Shown piece after piece: positions 37,920-46,317 of a stretch of DNA of 64,000 nt. The stretch covers positions 186,001 to 250,000 of the forward strand of contig NZ_PQVF01000003.1 in the NCBI RefSeq assembly GCF_002920915.1. The letters are read 5' to 3'. Within the stretch, counting starts at the first letter, position 1, and the number at the start of each line of letters is the position of its first letter. The DNA comes from Solitalea longa. GTDB taxonomy: Bacteria > Bacteroidota > Bacteroidia > Sphingobacteriales > Sphingobacteriaceae. The translations under genes were made by a program, and so were the position numbers. Below the pieces are notes generated by a model. The model was not told the DNA's origin and searched no databases. It worked only from the letters and a program-made list of their open reading frames with translations.

Positions 37920-39284
37920 TTAATATCCCGGATTTTGTGGATTCAAGTTTGGATTGGAGTTCAATTCAAGGGCAGGCAATGGCCACAAACTATCGGTGGT
38001 ATTCCATCCCGGCTTGGAGGCAGATAGCACCACGTCTAGTTTTCCGGTTCGTTTCAAATCAAAAAACCGCTGTCCAAATTCTGTGAACAGTTCAAAACGA
38101 CGTTGTTTTAGAATATCATTTATAATCTCATCAAAAGTAATCGCAGTAGTATTGGAAAGTCCTGCTGTAGTTCGAATGAGGTTTAAATCTTCTTTGGCTC
38201 CACTTAGATTGCCTTGATACGCTCTGGCTTCGGCGCGAATTAGGTATTGTTCTGCCAAACGAAACACTATGGAATACTCAACAGAGCTCGGGGTGGTGGA
38301 TTGCTGTTTGTATTTAAAGGCATGGTACCAAGTCGTGATCCCATCTGTTACCGCCTTAGTCCAATGGGTCTTTCTTTGATCTCCCACTTCAAAAGAATTC
38401 ACCAAGTCAGGCCTAATCCCCACGATGGGTGGCGGACCTGAAGTAAATATGTATATGCTCCCTTCGGCAGTATTGCTGTCGGAGGTGTTTGGCATAAATT
38501 GCCAGATCGTAGTGCTGCTTTCTTTAAGAAAGATTTTATCCAAATCCGTTTGCCAAACATACAGTGGATTATTGATCACTGCCGAGGAGGCATTCGAGGC
38601 TTCAGGATATAATCCCATATACAAATAAACCCGTGCTAAAAACGCTGTGGCAGTACTGCGGTTGGGAATAATGCGCTCAGATGAAACATAATCCTCCGAT
38701 AGTAATTCAACAGCTTTATTCAGGTCCATTACAATCAGGCTATAGATTTTATCGGCAGGCATTCGTGAAACTTTGCTGTTCAGTAGATGATCTGTTGTGT
38801 TGATATAGGGAATCTCGCCATAGAGATTCACTAGATAAAAATGAAGCAGGGCTCTTATAAAAAGGGCTTCCCCCTGTAACTGTTTTTTGTCCGCCGCTGC
38901 GATGGTAGTTGAATTGTCCAAACCTTCAAGAATCGCATTGGCACTATAAATTTGATTGTAACTCCTATTCCAGGTATCGTTTACCCCAAGTTCACCAGGA
39001 AATAGCGAATTGGTATAAAAATTACTGACAGAATATTGGTAGTAGTAATCAAATTCATCGGCGTAGAGGCCAAGATTACAGGAAACACCGTTTAAATTTC
39101 CAGTTAACAAGCCGCCATCTCTCATTTTGGCATACAATCCGGCCATAGCCGCTTTGGCCGTTCCCGCATCTTCAAATACGGTTTTGGCCGACAATTGCGA
39201 AGCGGGAAGATCCACTTTCACAAAGCTATCGCAGGCACCAAGTGTCAGACATAATATTAGCAGGAAACAGCTTTTATTATTCAT
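37920..39284 (-). CDS. SusD/RagB-family lipoprotein
   Basis: A 454-residue lipoprotein from the chosen start, MNNKSCFLLILCLTLGAC. An in-frame ATG 17 codons upstream would place extra charged residues before the signal peptide, while the chosen ATG is preceded by AAAGAG, a purine-rich ribosome-binding sequence. Lipobox LGAC, TPR-like core (LQGEALFIRALLHFYLVNLYG), C-terminus RRFELFTEFGQRFFDLKRTG and NPQNPGY. It follows SusC by 68 nt and precedes the S9 peptidase by 15 nt. Confidence 0.93.
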   Translation of the reverse strand: MNNKSCFLLILCLTLGACDSFVKVDLPASQLSAKTVFEDAGTAKAAMAGLYAKMRDGGLLTGNLNGVSCNLGLYADEFDYYYQYSVSNFYTNSLFPGELGVNDTWNRSYNQIYSANAILEGLDNSTTIAAADKKQLQGEALFIRALLHFYLVNLYGEIPYINTTDHLLNSKVSRMPADKIYSLIVMDLNKAVELLSEDYVSSERIIPNRSTATAFLARVYLYMGLYPEASNASSAVINNPLYVWQTDLDKIFLKESSTTIWQFMPNTSDSNTAEGSIYIFTSGPPPIVGIRPDLVNSFEVGDQRKTHWTKAVTDGITTWYHAFKYKQQSTTPSSVEYSIVFRLAEQYLIRAEARAYQGNLSGAKEDLNLIRTTAGLSNTTAITFDEIINDILKQRRFELFTEFGQRFFDLKRTGKLDVVLSASKPGWNTTDSLWPLPALELNSNPNLNPQNPGY

Positions 39285-39352
39285 CTCTTTAACACTTTTA
39301 TGAAGTAATTTTTTTAAAATAGTTGTATTTAACATGGCTAGATTTGTTAAGG

Positions 39353-42300
39353 TTAAAACGTAAGCTGTAAGCCAGCGGTAATTGTTTTTAGAGGGGGCAG
39401 GTATGCGGTATATTTAAATTCTGGATCTCCCCCTTTGTATGGGGTAAATGTTAACACATTCTGTCCCAATAATGACAGCTTACAGTGAACCCCTTTGATG
39501 GCATGCAGCTGCAGGTCATAGCTTACCGCAATATTTTTTAACCGAATGTAGGACGCATCCACAATAGGGGCATTGCTGTCCAAATAATTGTAATAGGCAT
39601 TTACAGCTGCCCCATTTTCGCCCGATGTATTCATCTGAAAAGGAACCTGGTCTCCTTCATGCTGCCATGCATTAGTCATGTCCGAACTCTGATTGAAGAA
39701 ACTACCACCGGGAACGTTTGGAGTATATATGTAATTCTTTTGTTTTACAAACTGGAAAAGAAAATTTAATTGCCAGTTTTTGTATTGAAACTGATTTTCC
39801 AAACCTCCAAAGTACTGCGGTGTAAGATCCATAATGACCTTTTTGTCTCCCAGTGAGGTAATCATACCGTCTTTATTGAAGTCTTCCACCTCATATAGTC
39901 CCGTTTGTGGATTGACCCCTTTTAACTGATATGTCTTTACAATGCTTGTCGATTCCCCGATAACATAACGGTTGAAATAGGTCGAGCCTTCGAGTCCCGG
40001 AAAAGCCAGTAGTTTGTTTTTGGGAGCCGATATATTAAAGTTGGTTGTCCATTTAAAACTGTTGCGGTCAAAATTTAGAGTACGCAGTGTAAATTCCAGC
40101 CCCATATTTTGAACGGTGGCATTTAAATTAGCGTTAATAGAACTAAATCCTGTTGTCCCTGGCAAAGGAATCCCTACCAGTTGATTGGAAGACCGATTCC
40201 GATACCAAGCGGCTGTAAAAAATATGCGATCCCTGAAGAACCCCATTTCTATTGCTGTCTCCAGTTTTCGATTGGTTTCCCAACTAAAATCCGGATTGTA
40301 CAGTCGAGTGGGATCTAAACCTATGGCACCATTGTAGTTTAGACCAGAGGAAATATAGGTATCCAAATACTGGTAATCTCCTATTTGGTCACTGCCGGAA
40401 CTGCCGTAGCTGGCCCGAAGCTTTCCAAAACTCAGCACTGCATTATCTTTTAGGAAACTTTCTTTCGAGAATAGCCAGGCGGCGCCTACAGCCCCAAATG
40501 TTGCAAACTGCTTACCTGGGCCAAATCGGCTAGAACCATCCCTTCTTCCCGTTACGTTCACAATGTATTTTTGATCCCAATTGTAATTGAGCCTTCCAAA
40601 AAAGGCTTGGTATTTATATAGGGTTTCATCACTTACATAAATGGATTTTTGCGTGGCCGAGGCTATGTCTGTAATCTGGCTGTTGCTGGCAAAACCAAAC
40701 CCAAACTGGTACAGCCGTGAACTAGTTTGCTGTTGCGCGGTACCACCCACCAGAACATCAATTGTACTGATTCCGAAATTATGGCTCCAGCGAAGCTGCG
40801 GTTCCACAATCCAGGATTTTCTCTGGGTATTGTTGGAAAACATCGCCGAGTAGCTGCTTCCAAGATGATAGGCAGGATCATACATAGTCGATGGCAAGAG
40901 GCGCTGTTCTGCATTCTTTATATCTGTTAGCCCTAAATTGGCTTTGAGTTCCCAATCTGGAGCCATCAGATAACTCAGCACAGTATTGGCAATAAGATCA
41001 TTAGTTTTTGCAGTACTGATGCCACGAAGCGCTGCCAATGGATTTTGGAAGGTACTGTTTTCAAAATTAAGATTACCATTGGTGTCATACAGGGCAGGGG
41101 CATTTGGAGCCAGATTTCGAGCCGTGCGGCTTATATCGGTTTCTGGTTGTAAATTGTCTTGGGCTGTATAGCCTGTTGAAAAAGTGAGTTTGAATTTATT
41201 ATCCTCACTCCTGTGGTTCATGCTAAAGTGTACAGCTGCTTTATCATACTCAAAATCACCGGGGAGTACCGTTGTTTCAGTGTGGTAGGTACCATTGATC
41301 AGATATTGGGTTAAATCGGAACCGCCTGATACCGACGCCTGCATATTGGCAATTACAGCAGTTCCACCCAAAAGTTCCTTTTGCCAATCGGTATAACGAT
41401 TTTGATCCCAAGTTCCATTAATATCATATGCCCAATCGGGATAGTTGGTAACACCGTCATTGGCAAAACCCTGTCTTCTCATTTCCAAATACTGCTGGGT
41501 ATCCATCAGATCGATCATTTTGGTGACTTTCCCAATTCCTGAAGATGCGGAAGCAGTTACGCTCGTTTTTCCTGCCTTACCTTTTTTGGTGGTAATCAGC
41601 ACTACCCCATTGGCACCGCGCGAACCGTAGATAGCGGTTGCATCGGCATCTTTGAGGACTTCTATGCTTTCAATATCATTGGGATTGATGCTGTTCAACG
41701 GACTCGTAGGTGTTGGTATTCCACTTGTCGTATTGTAGTATCCAATGACTTCCGAAGAATAAGGCACACCATCGATAATGTAGAGCGGTTCATTGCCGTC
41801 TTCCCGTAGGCTGTTGAGACCCCGTATTTTTATCTGAAAGCCGCTTCCGGGTGTTCCTGAATCCTGGATGATATCGACTCCTGCCATACGCCCTTGCATT
41901 GTGGCAAGAACATTTGAAACAGGTTGTTTCTCAATATCCTTAGCGTTGATTTTAGAAATACTCCCAGTACGTTCGCTTTCTTTAACCGAATAATACCCTG
42001 CATTGACAGTTACTTCATTCAATTTGCCAACCACCAATTCCATTTTGATCGTGCCTAACTGCGTAACGGCCTTGCGTTCGCGGGTTATATAACCAATAAA
42101 GGAAATTTGTATAATGGCCCCTTCATCAATATTTGCCAGGGTAAAATCTCCATTGATAGAGGTTGTTGTTGATATTGAGCTTCCTTTTACCTTTACTACA
42201 GCCCCTTGAAGGCCAAGTCCGTTTTCATCTACCACTTTACCTGAAACACTTATCTGCAGTAGATTGGAGATGCTATTCTCTACGGAAGAGGATTGCTCCT

Positions 42301-42703
42301 TTTCTTTAATAACAATAGTTGTCTCATCAATGGTGAAATCAAGATTTTGTCCGGCAAGACATCTTTCTATCACTTCTTTTAATGCGGTATTCGAAAACTG
42401 CACATTAATACGTTTTGAATCCTTCAGTGTTTCCTTCTGATAAAGAACATCATAACCAGTTTGTTTCTTGATTTCTTTGAATACTTGCCTTAATGAAACA
42501 TTGTTTTGTTTTAGGGTAATCCGCTGGGCAAACGTCATAGCGCTTACCTGCATCATTGCCGCAATTAATAAAACAGTAGTGAGTTTAGCTCTCATAATCC
42601 ATTTTCTTCTGTCTGCGTCACTGATTCGGTGTACTACCAAATTCAAGTTCAACAGCATACGTTGGGCAAGCCAACATAAAAATTGTGTGTAAATTTTATA
42701 CAT
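39353..42703 (-). CDS. SusC/RagA-family TonB-linked outer membrane receptor
   Basis: A 1116-residue TonB-dependent channel. It starts with MYKIYTQFLCWLAQ; about 36 residues precede a second Met (MRAKLTTVLLIAAMMQ) from which a normal signal peptide ending MTFAQ runs. STN domain (about 61-130), regulatory-like beta-sandwich (about 150-225), plug with LYIIDGVPYSSE and AIYGSRGANG, then barrel ending AGLQLTF. Closest relative in the window is the SusC at 27766. The gap to FecR (238 nt) carries a predicted antisense RNA on the plus strand. Confidence 0.95.
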   Translation of the reverse strand: MYKIYTQFLCWLAQRMLLNLNLVVHRISDADRRKWIMRAKLTTVLLIAAMMQVSAMTFAQRITLKQNNVSLRQVFKEIKKQTGYDVLYQKETLKDSKRINVQFSNTALKEVIERCLAGQNLDFTIDETTIVIKEKEQSSSVENSISNLLQISVSGKVVDENGLGLQGAVVKVKGSSISTTTSINGDFTLANIDEGAIIQISFIGYITRERKAVTQLGTIKMELVVGKLNEVTVNAGYYSVKESERTGSISKINAKDIEKQPVSNVLATMQGRMAGVDIIQDSGTPGSGFQIKIRGLNSLREDGNEPLYIIDGVPYSSEVIGYYNTTSGIPTPTSPLNSINPNDIESIEVLKDADATAIYGSRGANGVVLITTKKGKAGKTSVTASASSGIGKVTKMIDLMDTQQYLEMRRQGFANDGVTNYPDWAYDINGTWDQNRYTDWQKELLGGTAVIANMQASVSGGSDLTQYLINGTYHTETTVLPGDFEYDKAAVHFSMNHRSEDNKFKLTFSTGYTAQDNLQPETDISRTARNLAPNAPALYDTNGNLNFENSTFQNPLAALRGISTAKTNDLIANTVLSYLMAPDWELKANLGLTDIKNAEQRLLPSTMYDPAYHLGSSYSAMFSNNTQRKSWIVEPQLRWSHNFGISTIDVLVGGTAQQQTSSRLYQFGFGFASNSQITDIASATQKSIYVSDETLYKYQAFFGRLNYNWDQKYIVNVTGRRDGSSRFGPGKQFATFGAVGAAWLFSKESFLKDNAVLSFGKLRASYGSSGSDQIGDYQYLDTYISSGLNYNGAIGLDPTRLYNPDFSWETNRKLETAIEMGFFRDRIFFTAAWYRNRSSNQLVGIPLPGTTGFSSINANLNATVQNMGLEFTLRTLNFDRNSFKWTTNFNISAPKNKLLAFPGLEGSTYFNRYVIGESTSIVKTYQLKGVNPQTGLYEVEDFNKDGMITSLGDKKVIMDLTPQYFGGLENQFQYKNWQLNFLFQFVKQKNYIYTPNVPGGSFFNQSSDMTNAWQHEGDQVPFQMNTSGENGAAVNAYYNYLDSNAPIVDASYIRLKNIAVSYDLQLHAIKGVHCKLSLLGQNVLTFTPYKGGDPEFKYTAYLPPLKTITAGLQLTF

Positions 42704-42706
42704 TTG
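42699..42706 (+). promoter_or_regulatory. TACATTTG (-7 box) overlapping SusC start codon, antisense
   Basis: The plus strand reads TACATTTG across the reverse-complemented SusC start codon (42701-42703), an exact TAnnTTTG match placed as in the two other FecR-linked SusCs. Confidence 0.5.
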
Positions 42707-42712
42707 GATAAT

Positions 42713-42848
42713 TCTGGTTTAAGTGTGTGCTTGTTATTTTTCAGATTGGCAGCATCACACAGTTACTCGAAAATTTTGTTAAAATCTTTTTTAGTTAAAT
42801 CAGCAAAGGATCTGGGACGTTGGTAGCGTTCCGGATCTTTCTCTTATT
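42713..42848 (+). ncRNA. Predicted cis-antisense small RNA in the FecR-SusC gap (DonS-like)
   Basis: Plus-strand prediction, antisense to the minus-strand SusC leader. It would start about 7 nt after TACATTTG, pass through the stem-loop at 42723-42760, and end at a 14-bp stem (42806-42819 with 42827-42840) followed by TTTCTCTTATT. Three of the 14 pairs are G-U on the plus strand and would be A-C mismatches in minus-strand RNA, so the hairpin is adapted to the antisense transcript. Length about 130-136 nt, matching the two other predictions. Confidence 0.6.
42723..42760 (-). promoter_or_regulatory. Leader stem-loop with TGAAAA loop before SusC
   Basis: In the SusC direction GTGTGATGCT pairs with AGCACACAC (one bulged A) around a 19-nt loop containing CTGAAAAA. 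It ends 19 nt before the SusC start and corresponds to the elements at 27712 and 47645. Confidence 0.5.
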
Positions 42849-42941
42849 AACTCCGTTTTTTTACTTACATTTTTCCTTTAATCATACATTGAGTTTAATG
42901 GTTTATCTATTTTAGGGTTGATTATCGATTTTCAAGAATGC

Positions 42942-44126
42942 CTACTTTTTGTTGCGGAAACTAATTATGATCCTTTTCTGCTCAATTTTAAATTGAAGGG
43001 CGTTTGTTAGTTCTAGTTTTTTCAGCACCTGTGATACATTTTTGTACTTAGACACGGTTCCTACAAATACCAGCTCTTTCAGTTTATTGTCTTTATATTC
43101 AACTTCCACATCATACCATCTGGAAATTTTGCGCATGATGCTTTCTAAATTTTCATTCTCGAACTGAAAATAACCTTCTTTCCAGGCCACAGCGTAATCA
43201 ACATCTACTGTTTCCACTGATATTTTGCCTGAACGATTTAGTGTTGACTGTTCTCCAGGTTTTAAAGTCTGCTTTGTTCCTTCCGAAGTTGAAACGGCAA
43301 CACTTCCTTCCAGCAATGTGGTTTTAGTCTCCGGTTCGTTGGCATAGCTGTTAATATTGAAATGAGTTCCTAATACTTTAACTTCCTGGCCATCACTTTC
43401 CACTATGAAAGGGTGTGTTTTATCCTTGGCAATTTCGAAATAAGCTTCTCCCGAAAGCTTAACCCGTCGTATTCCATTCTCTAGAAGATTGGTGGTGTAG
43501 GTAAGACTCGATTCGGCATTCAACCATACTTTGGATTGATCGGGGAGGGTTAAACTATAGGTTTCGCTTTTTGCTGTGGATAATGTATTGATCTTATTCA
43601 GCTCAGCAGGAGTTGCATTTACTTTATATATAACCTGTCCATCGGCAGTTTTAGAAATGCTGATTCCTGACTCTTTGGCAATTTCTCCATTAGGAGCATC
43701 GCTCAGTTTAATTTTCTTTCCACTTGCTAACGTTAAGGTAGCGCCCATTTTTCCAGGCGCTATATCATTTACATGTTTTGCAGTTTCAACACCCTGTTTG
43801 TGATCCTGAGATTTATAGAAGTATAGCCCAAATGCAATAAAGGTTATGGCGGCGGCAACGCCCGCAAGTCGTTTCCACAATACATAAGTTTGGGTTGAAG
43901 AAAACTGAGGCTGGAGCAGAATATGATCCAGTACCTCTTTTGCCTTAGCATCCTCCATCCGGTATTTTAATAAATCGGGTCGATCAAAAATACCTTCGGC
44001 AAGTTCATTAATGGCCTCCTGATGTTTGGGGTCAGTTAATACTTCCAACCAAACCTTCTGTTCTTGTTCCGAAAGCTGTCCGGCCTGGTAACGCTCAAAT
44101 AAATATGATAATCTATCCTGATCCAT
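42942..44126 (-). CDS. FecR-family anti-sigma factor / signal transducer
   Basis: A 394-residue single-pass membrane protein. Cytoplasmic sigma-binding region (DRLSYLFERYQAGQLSEQEQ), membrane segment LAGVAAAITFIAFGLYFY (about 88-105), FecR domain (LTLPDQSKVWLNAESSLTY, GEAYFEIAKDKTHPF, VLGTHFNINSY) and C-terminal DUF4974-type domain (GYFQFENENLESIMRKISRWY). It follows its sigma factor by 102 nt and precedes SusC. The N-terminal type resembles the FecR at 46318 (LxxYxxGxxSEQE pattern) more than that at 26425. Confidence 0.93.
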   Translation of the reverse strand: MDQDRLSYLFERYQAGQLSEQEQKVWLEVLTDPKHQEAINELAEGIFDRPDLLKYRMEDAKAKEVLDHILLQPQFSSTQTYVLWKRLAGVAAAITFIAFGLYFYKSQDHKQGVETAKHVNDIAPGKMGATLTLASGKKIKLSDAPNGEIAKESGISISKTADGQVIYKVNATPAELNKINTLSTAKSETYSLTLPDQSKVWLNAESSLTYTTNLLENGIRRVKLSGEAYFEIAKDKTHPFIVESDGQEVKVLGTHFNINSYANEPETKTTLLEGSVAVSTSEGTKQTLKPGEQSTLNRSGKISVETVDVDYAVAWKEGYFQFENENLESIMRKISRWYDVEVEYKDNKLKELVFVGTVSKYKNVSQVLKKLELTNALQFKIEQKRIIISFRNKK

Positions 44127-44228
44127 TTTTCCAGTTTTAAAATTGATGTGGACGTCACAACAATTTAATATCCCTTTTGTAGTAAGTCGTGCAGGATTAG
44201 GAAACGGGGTAATGGAAATTGAAAAAAA

Positions 44229-44819
44229 TTAAAATAATTTGAAAATAATGAGCAAGGGAGCTAAATCGCTATGATTTTTAATGTATTCCCGCAAGAATCT
44301 CATGGCAAGTTTCAGGTGAGTTTTTACTGTGCCGGCAGAAATACCCAGTCGTTGGGCGGCTTCTTCATATTTAAGTCCCTCTTGTTGACAAAGTTCATAA
44401 ACTAAACGTTGTTGGGGAGGAAGAGAACAAATACCATCTTGTAATATTTTTCGGCCTTCTCTTAGCAAAATTCCTTCTTCGGTGTCATTATGCTCTTCTT
44501 TCCAGTTTCCGCCTAATGTTTTTTCGGCCTTTTGTTCTACAGCACGACGGCGAAGCATATCAATTGCCCTTCTTTTTGCAAAGGTTTTGATATAGCTTTC
44601 CAGATGATTGACAGTTTCAAGTTTGGTCCCTAATCGCCAGACATGGAGCATGCTTTCCTGAACAATATCTACTGCTAATTCATCAGAACGAAGCAAATGG
44701 CGAGCAAATCCATAGATTACCGGGTAATAGGCATTATAAAATAAGGTAAATGCTTGCTGATCCCCAATAGCTATTCTAGCCTGTAATTGCTTTTGGTCTT
44801 CAGGGGAATTTATTGTCAT
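44229..44819 (-). CDS. ECF RNA polymerase sigma factor (FecI-like)
   Basis: A 196-residue sigma factor heading the minus-strand cassette. Region 2 spans DQQAFTLFYNAYYPVIYGFA to SYIKTFAKRRAIDMLRRR. Region 4 is SLPPQQRLVYELCQQEGLKY with helix-turn-helix EEAAQRLGISAGTVKTHLKL. It ends with the hydrophobic tail APLLIIFKLF. Divergent from the sigma gene at 45648 across an 828-nt repeat-rich region. Confidence 0.93.
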   Translation of the reverse strand: MTINSPEDQKQLQARIAIGDQQAFTLFYNAYYPVIYGFARHLLRSDELAVDIVQESMLHVWRLGTKLETVNHLESYIKTFAKRRAIDMLRRRAVEQKAEKTLGGNWKEEHNDTEEGILLREGRKILQDGICSLPPQQRLVYELCQQEGLKYEEAAQRLGISAGTVKTHLKLAMRFLREYIKNHSDLAPLLIIFKLF

Positions 44820-44951
44820 CTAATCGTTTGCGCCTGTTTGAACACAATGATAAATATATTTCCCGAATAATTTGGAATGACTGTTTGATGTGGAATTTTC
44901 CGCTTAATGAGATATGTTTTATGTTAATAACCGTTCATTGTTAAAACCAGC

Positions 44952-45023
44952 TATTAAACTTCTCATATCATTATTTTTTGGTGTGCGCAAAATGCTTGTC
45001 AATTTTAATGATGGGGCAAGCAC
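44952..45023 (+). repeat. Dispersed structured repeat, family 1, copy 2 (degenerate)
   Basis: Matches copy 1 through ATTAAACTTCTCATAT and TTTTGGTGTGCGCAAAATGC. The right arm has diverged, but an alternative stem TGCTTG/CAAGCA with an outer GTGTGC/GCACAC remains possible. Confidence 0.65.
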
Positions 45024-45093
45024 ACTTACATCAGCAAACATTAAAAAAACGATGGAGACCTAACACTAAAAAAAGTAACTTCGAAAAACAGCC

Positions 45094-45189
45094 TGTATAG
45101 GTTAATTAGGATTAACAACATCCAGTGTATAGTTAATCCAGGATTTATTCACTAATCTGTATAGTTATTTCAGGACGGGTCAAGGACGG
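45094..45189. repeat. Three TGTATAG-headed repeats at exact 32-bp spacing
   Basis: TGTATAG begins at 45094, 45126 and 45158. The following bases fit TTAATYCAGGAT with mismatches (unit 2 fits exactly; units 1 and 3 are imperfect). A perfect inverted repeat GGATTAAC/GTTAATCC (45109-45116 and 45132-45139) joins units 1 and 2. Regular spacing of about three helical turns suggests a multi-site operator. Confidence 0.6.
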
Positions 45190-45194
45190 GTCAA
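45173..45194. repeat. Tandem pair of GGACGGGTCAA
   Basis: Two adjacent perfect 11-bp copies, overlapping the end of the third 32-bp unit and sharing the 11-bp period of the array that follows. Confidence 0.8.
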
Positions 45195-45199
45195 TAAGG

Positions 45200-45287
45200 T
45201 ATATGCGTCGAGTATACGTCTAGTATGCGTCTAGTATACGTCTAGTATACGTCTAGTATGCGTCTAGTATGCGTCGAGTATGATACG
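45200..45287. repeat. Eight-unit 11-bp tandem array (AGTATRCGTCT)
   Basis: Six good units from 45211 to 45276, with degenerate units at 45200 and 45277. Variation is confined mainly to A/G at position 6 and T/G at the last position. The TATA-containing unit repeats about once per helical turn. Confidence 0.85.
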
Positions 45288-45444
45288 ACTTAATACTAGA
45301 TAGTTCGTGTGTCTAACCCTTCTCATTCGCTGTTGAGAGGAAACTTTATTTTGGCATTGTACGAAACTATTTGCTTTTGCGTGCGGGAAATCAAAACGGC
45401 GGGCCATAATGACTCTTTTGAATCTTAGCTGCATAAAAACCAAC

Positions 45445-45520
45445 GATTAAACTTCTCATATAATCAATTTTGGTCTGTGCAAAATGCCTGTCGTTTTTAA
45501 TGACGGGCTTTTGCCATTTA
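45445..45520 (+). repeat. Dispersed structured repeat, family 1, copy 3
   Basis: About 76 nt, nearly identical to copy 1. Stem-loop at 45479-45514 with arms GCAAAATGCCTGTCGT and ATGACGGGCTTTTGC. Relative to copy 1 the changed bases keep pairing (a G-U becomes G-C and an A-U becomes G-U). Confidence 0.8.
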
Positions 45521-45647
45521 AATCGATTTTAGTTATGAGTGTATGTATGAAAGTTTCAGAATAAATATATAAGATTGCAGAAAATTAGAAATAGCTGTAG
45601 CGTTTATAACTACCGACAAAAGGGGTGATAATTTATTAAGGAATGAC

Positions 45648-46238
45648 ATGATGGTTGCTTATAACACATTTACTGATCAGGAACTATTTTCTTTATTAAA
45701 AAAGGCAGATCAGCAGGCATTTAATGAAATTTACGATCGTTATTGGACTCCACTATATCTTCATGCAAACAGAATGCTTAGAGATGAAGATGCTGCACAG
45801 GATCTTGTTCAGGATCTTTTTATTTGGCTTTTTGAAAAATCAGAAGATCTGGATATCAATACTTCCCTTTCGGGTTTCTTATATACTGCTGTGCGTAACC
45901 GGGTATTTAATGCTATTAAACGAAATAAATTAAAAGACAATTATCTGATTGAGATTGCAGCATTTGCTGATGAAATGATAGATGTAGCAGATGAGCATAT
46001 TCATTTGAAGGAATTGGCTGCAATAATAGAGCGTGAAATTGACTTCATGCCTCATAAAATGAAGGAAGTTTTTAACCTTAGTCGAAAAGCTCATCTTTCG
46101 CACAAAGAGATTGCTGAAAAACTTGGTATATCTGAACATACCGTTAGCACACAAATTCAGCGGGCATTGCTTAGACTTCGCAAGAATAAAGAATTGCAAT
46201 ATGCTGTTTCGGTGATCATTTTAAATTGTTTTCATTAA
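45648..46238 (+). CDS. ECF RNA polymerase sigma factor (FecI-like)
   Basis: A 196-residue sigma factor heading the third cassette. Region 2: DQQAFNEIYDRYWTPLYLHA, QDLVQDLFIWLFEK and SGFLYTAVRNRVFNAIKRNK. Region 4: MPHKMKEVFNLSRKAHLSHK with helix-turn-helix EIAEKLGISEHTVSTQIQRA. It ends in a hydrophobic tail (VSVIILNCFH). Either of two adjacent ATG codons may be used. FecR follows after 79 nt. Confidence 0.94.
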   Translation: MMVAYNTFTDQELFSLLKKADQQAFNEIYDRYWTPLYLHANRMLRDEDAAQDLVQDLFIWLFEKSEDLDINTSLSGFLYTAVRNRVFNAIKRNKLKDNYLIEIAAFADEMIDVADEHIHLKELAAIIEREIDFMPHKMKEVFNLSRKAHLSHKEIAEKLGISEHTVSTQIQRALLRLRKNKELQYAVSVIILNCFH

Positions 46239-46317
46239 TTATAAAAAATATTTGATGGTGTTGTAGTCATTGTTGTGTTTTCAATTGTCATACTCTTAAA
46301 TGCCGAAATAGTGTGAC

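Larger units (their letters stand above)
44820..45647. other. 828-nt repeat-rich region between divergent sigma-factor genes
   Basis: No coding frame is evident. It contains two copies of the family 1 repeat (44952 and 45445), three TGTATAG-headed repeats spaced exactly 32 bp, a tandem pair of GGACGGGTCAA, and an eight-unit 11-bp tandem array. Both sigma operons must start from promoters in or beside this region. Confidence 0.8.

Noticed and set aside
45200-45287. Possible CRISPR array
   Set aside because: Units are only 11 bp and directly adjacent, with no unique spacers and no cas genes nearby.
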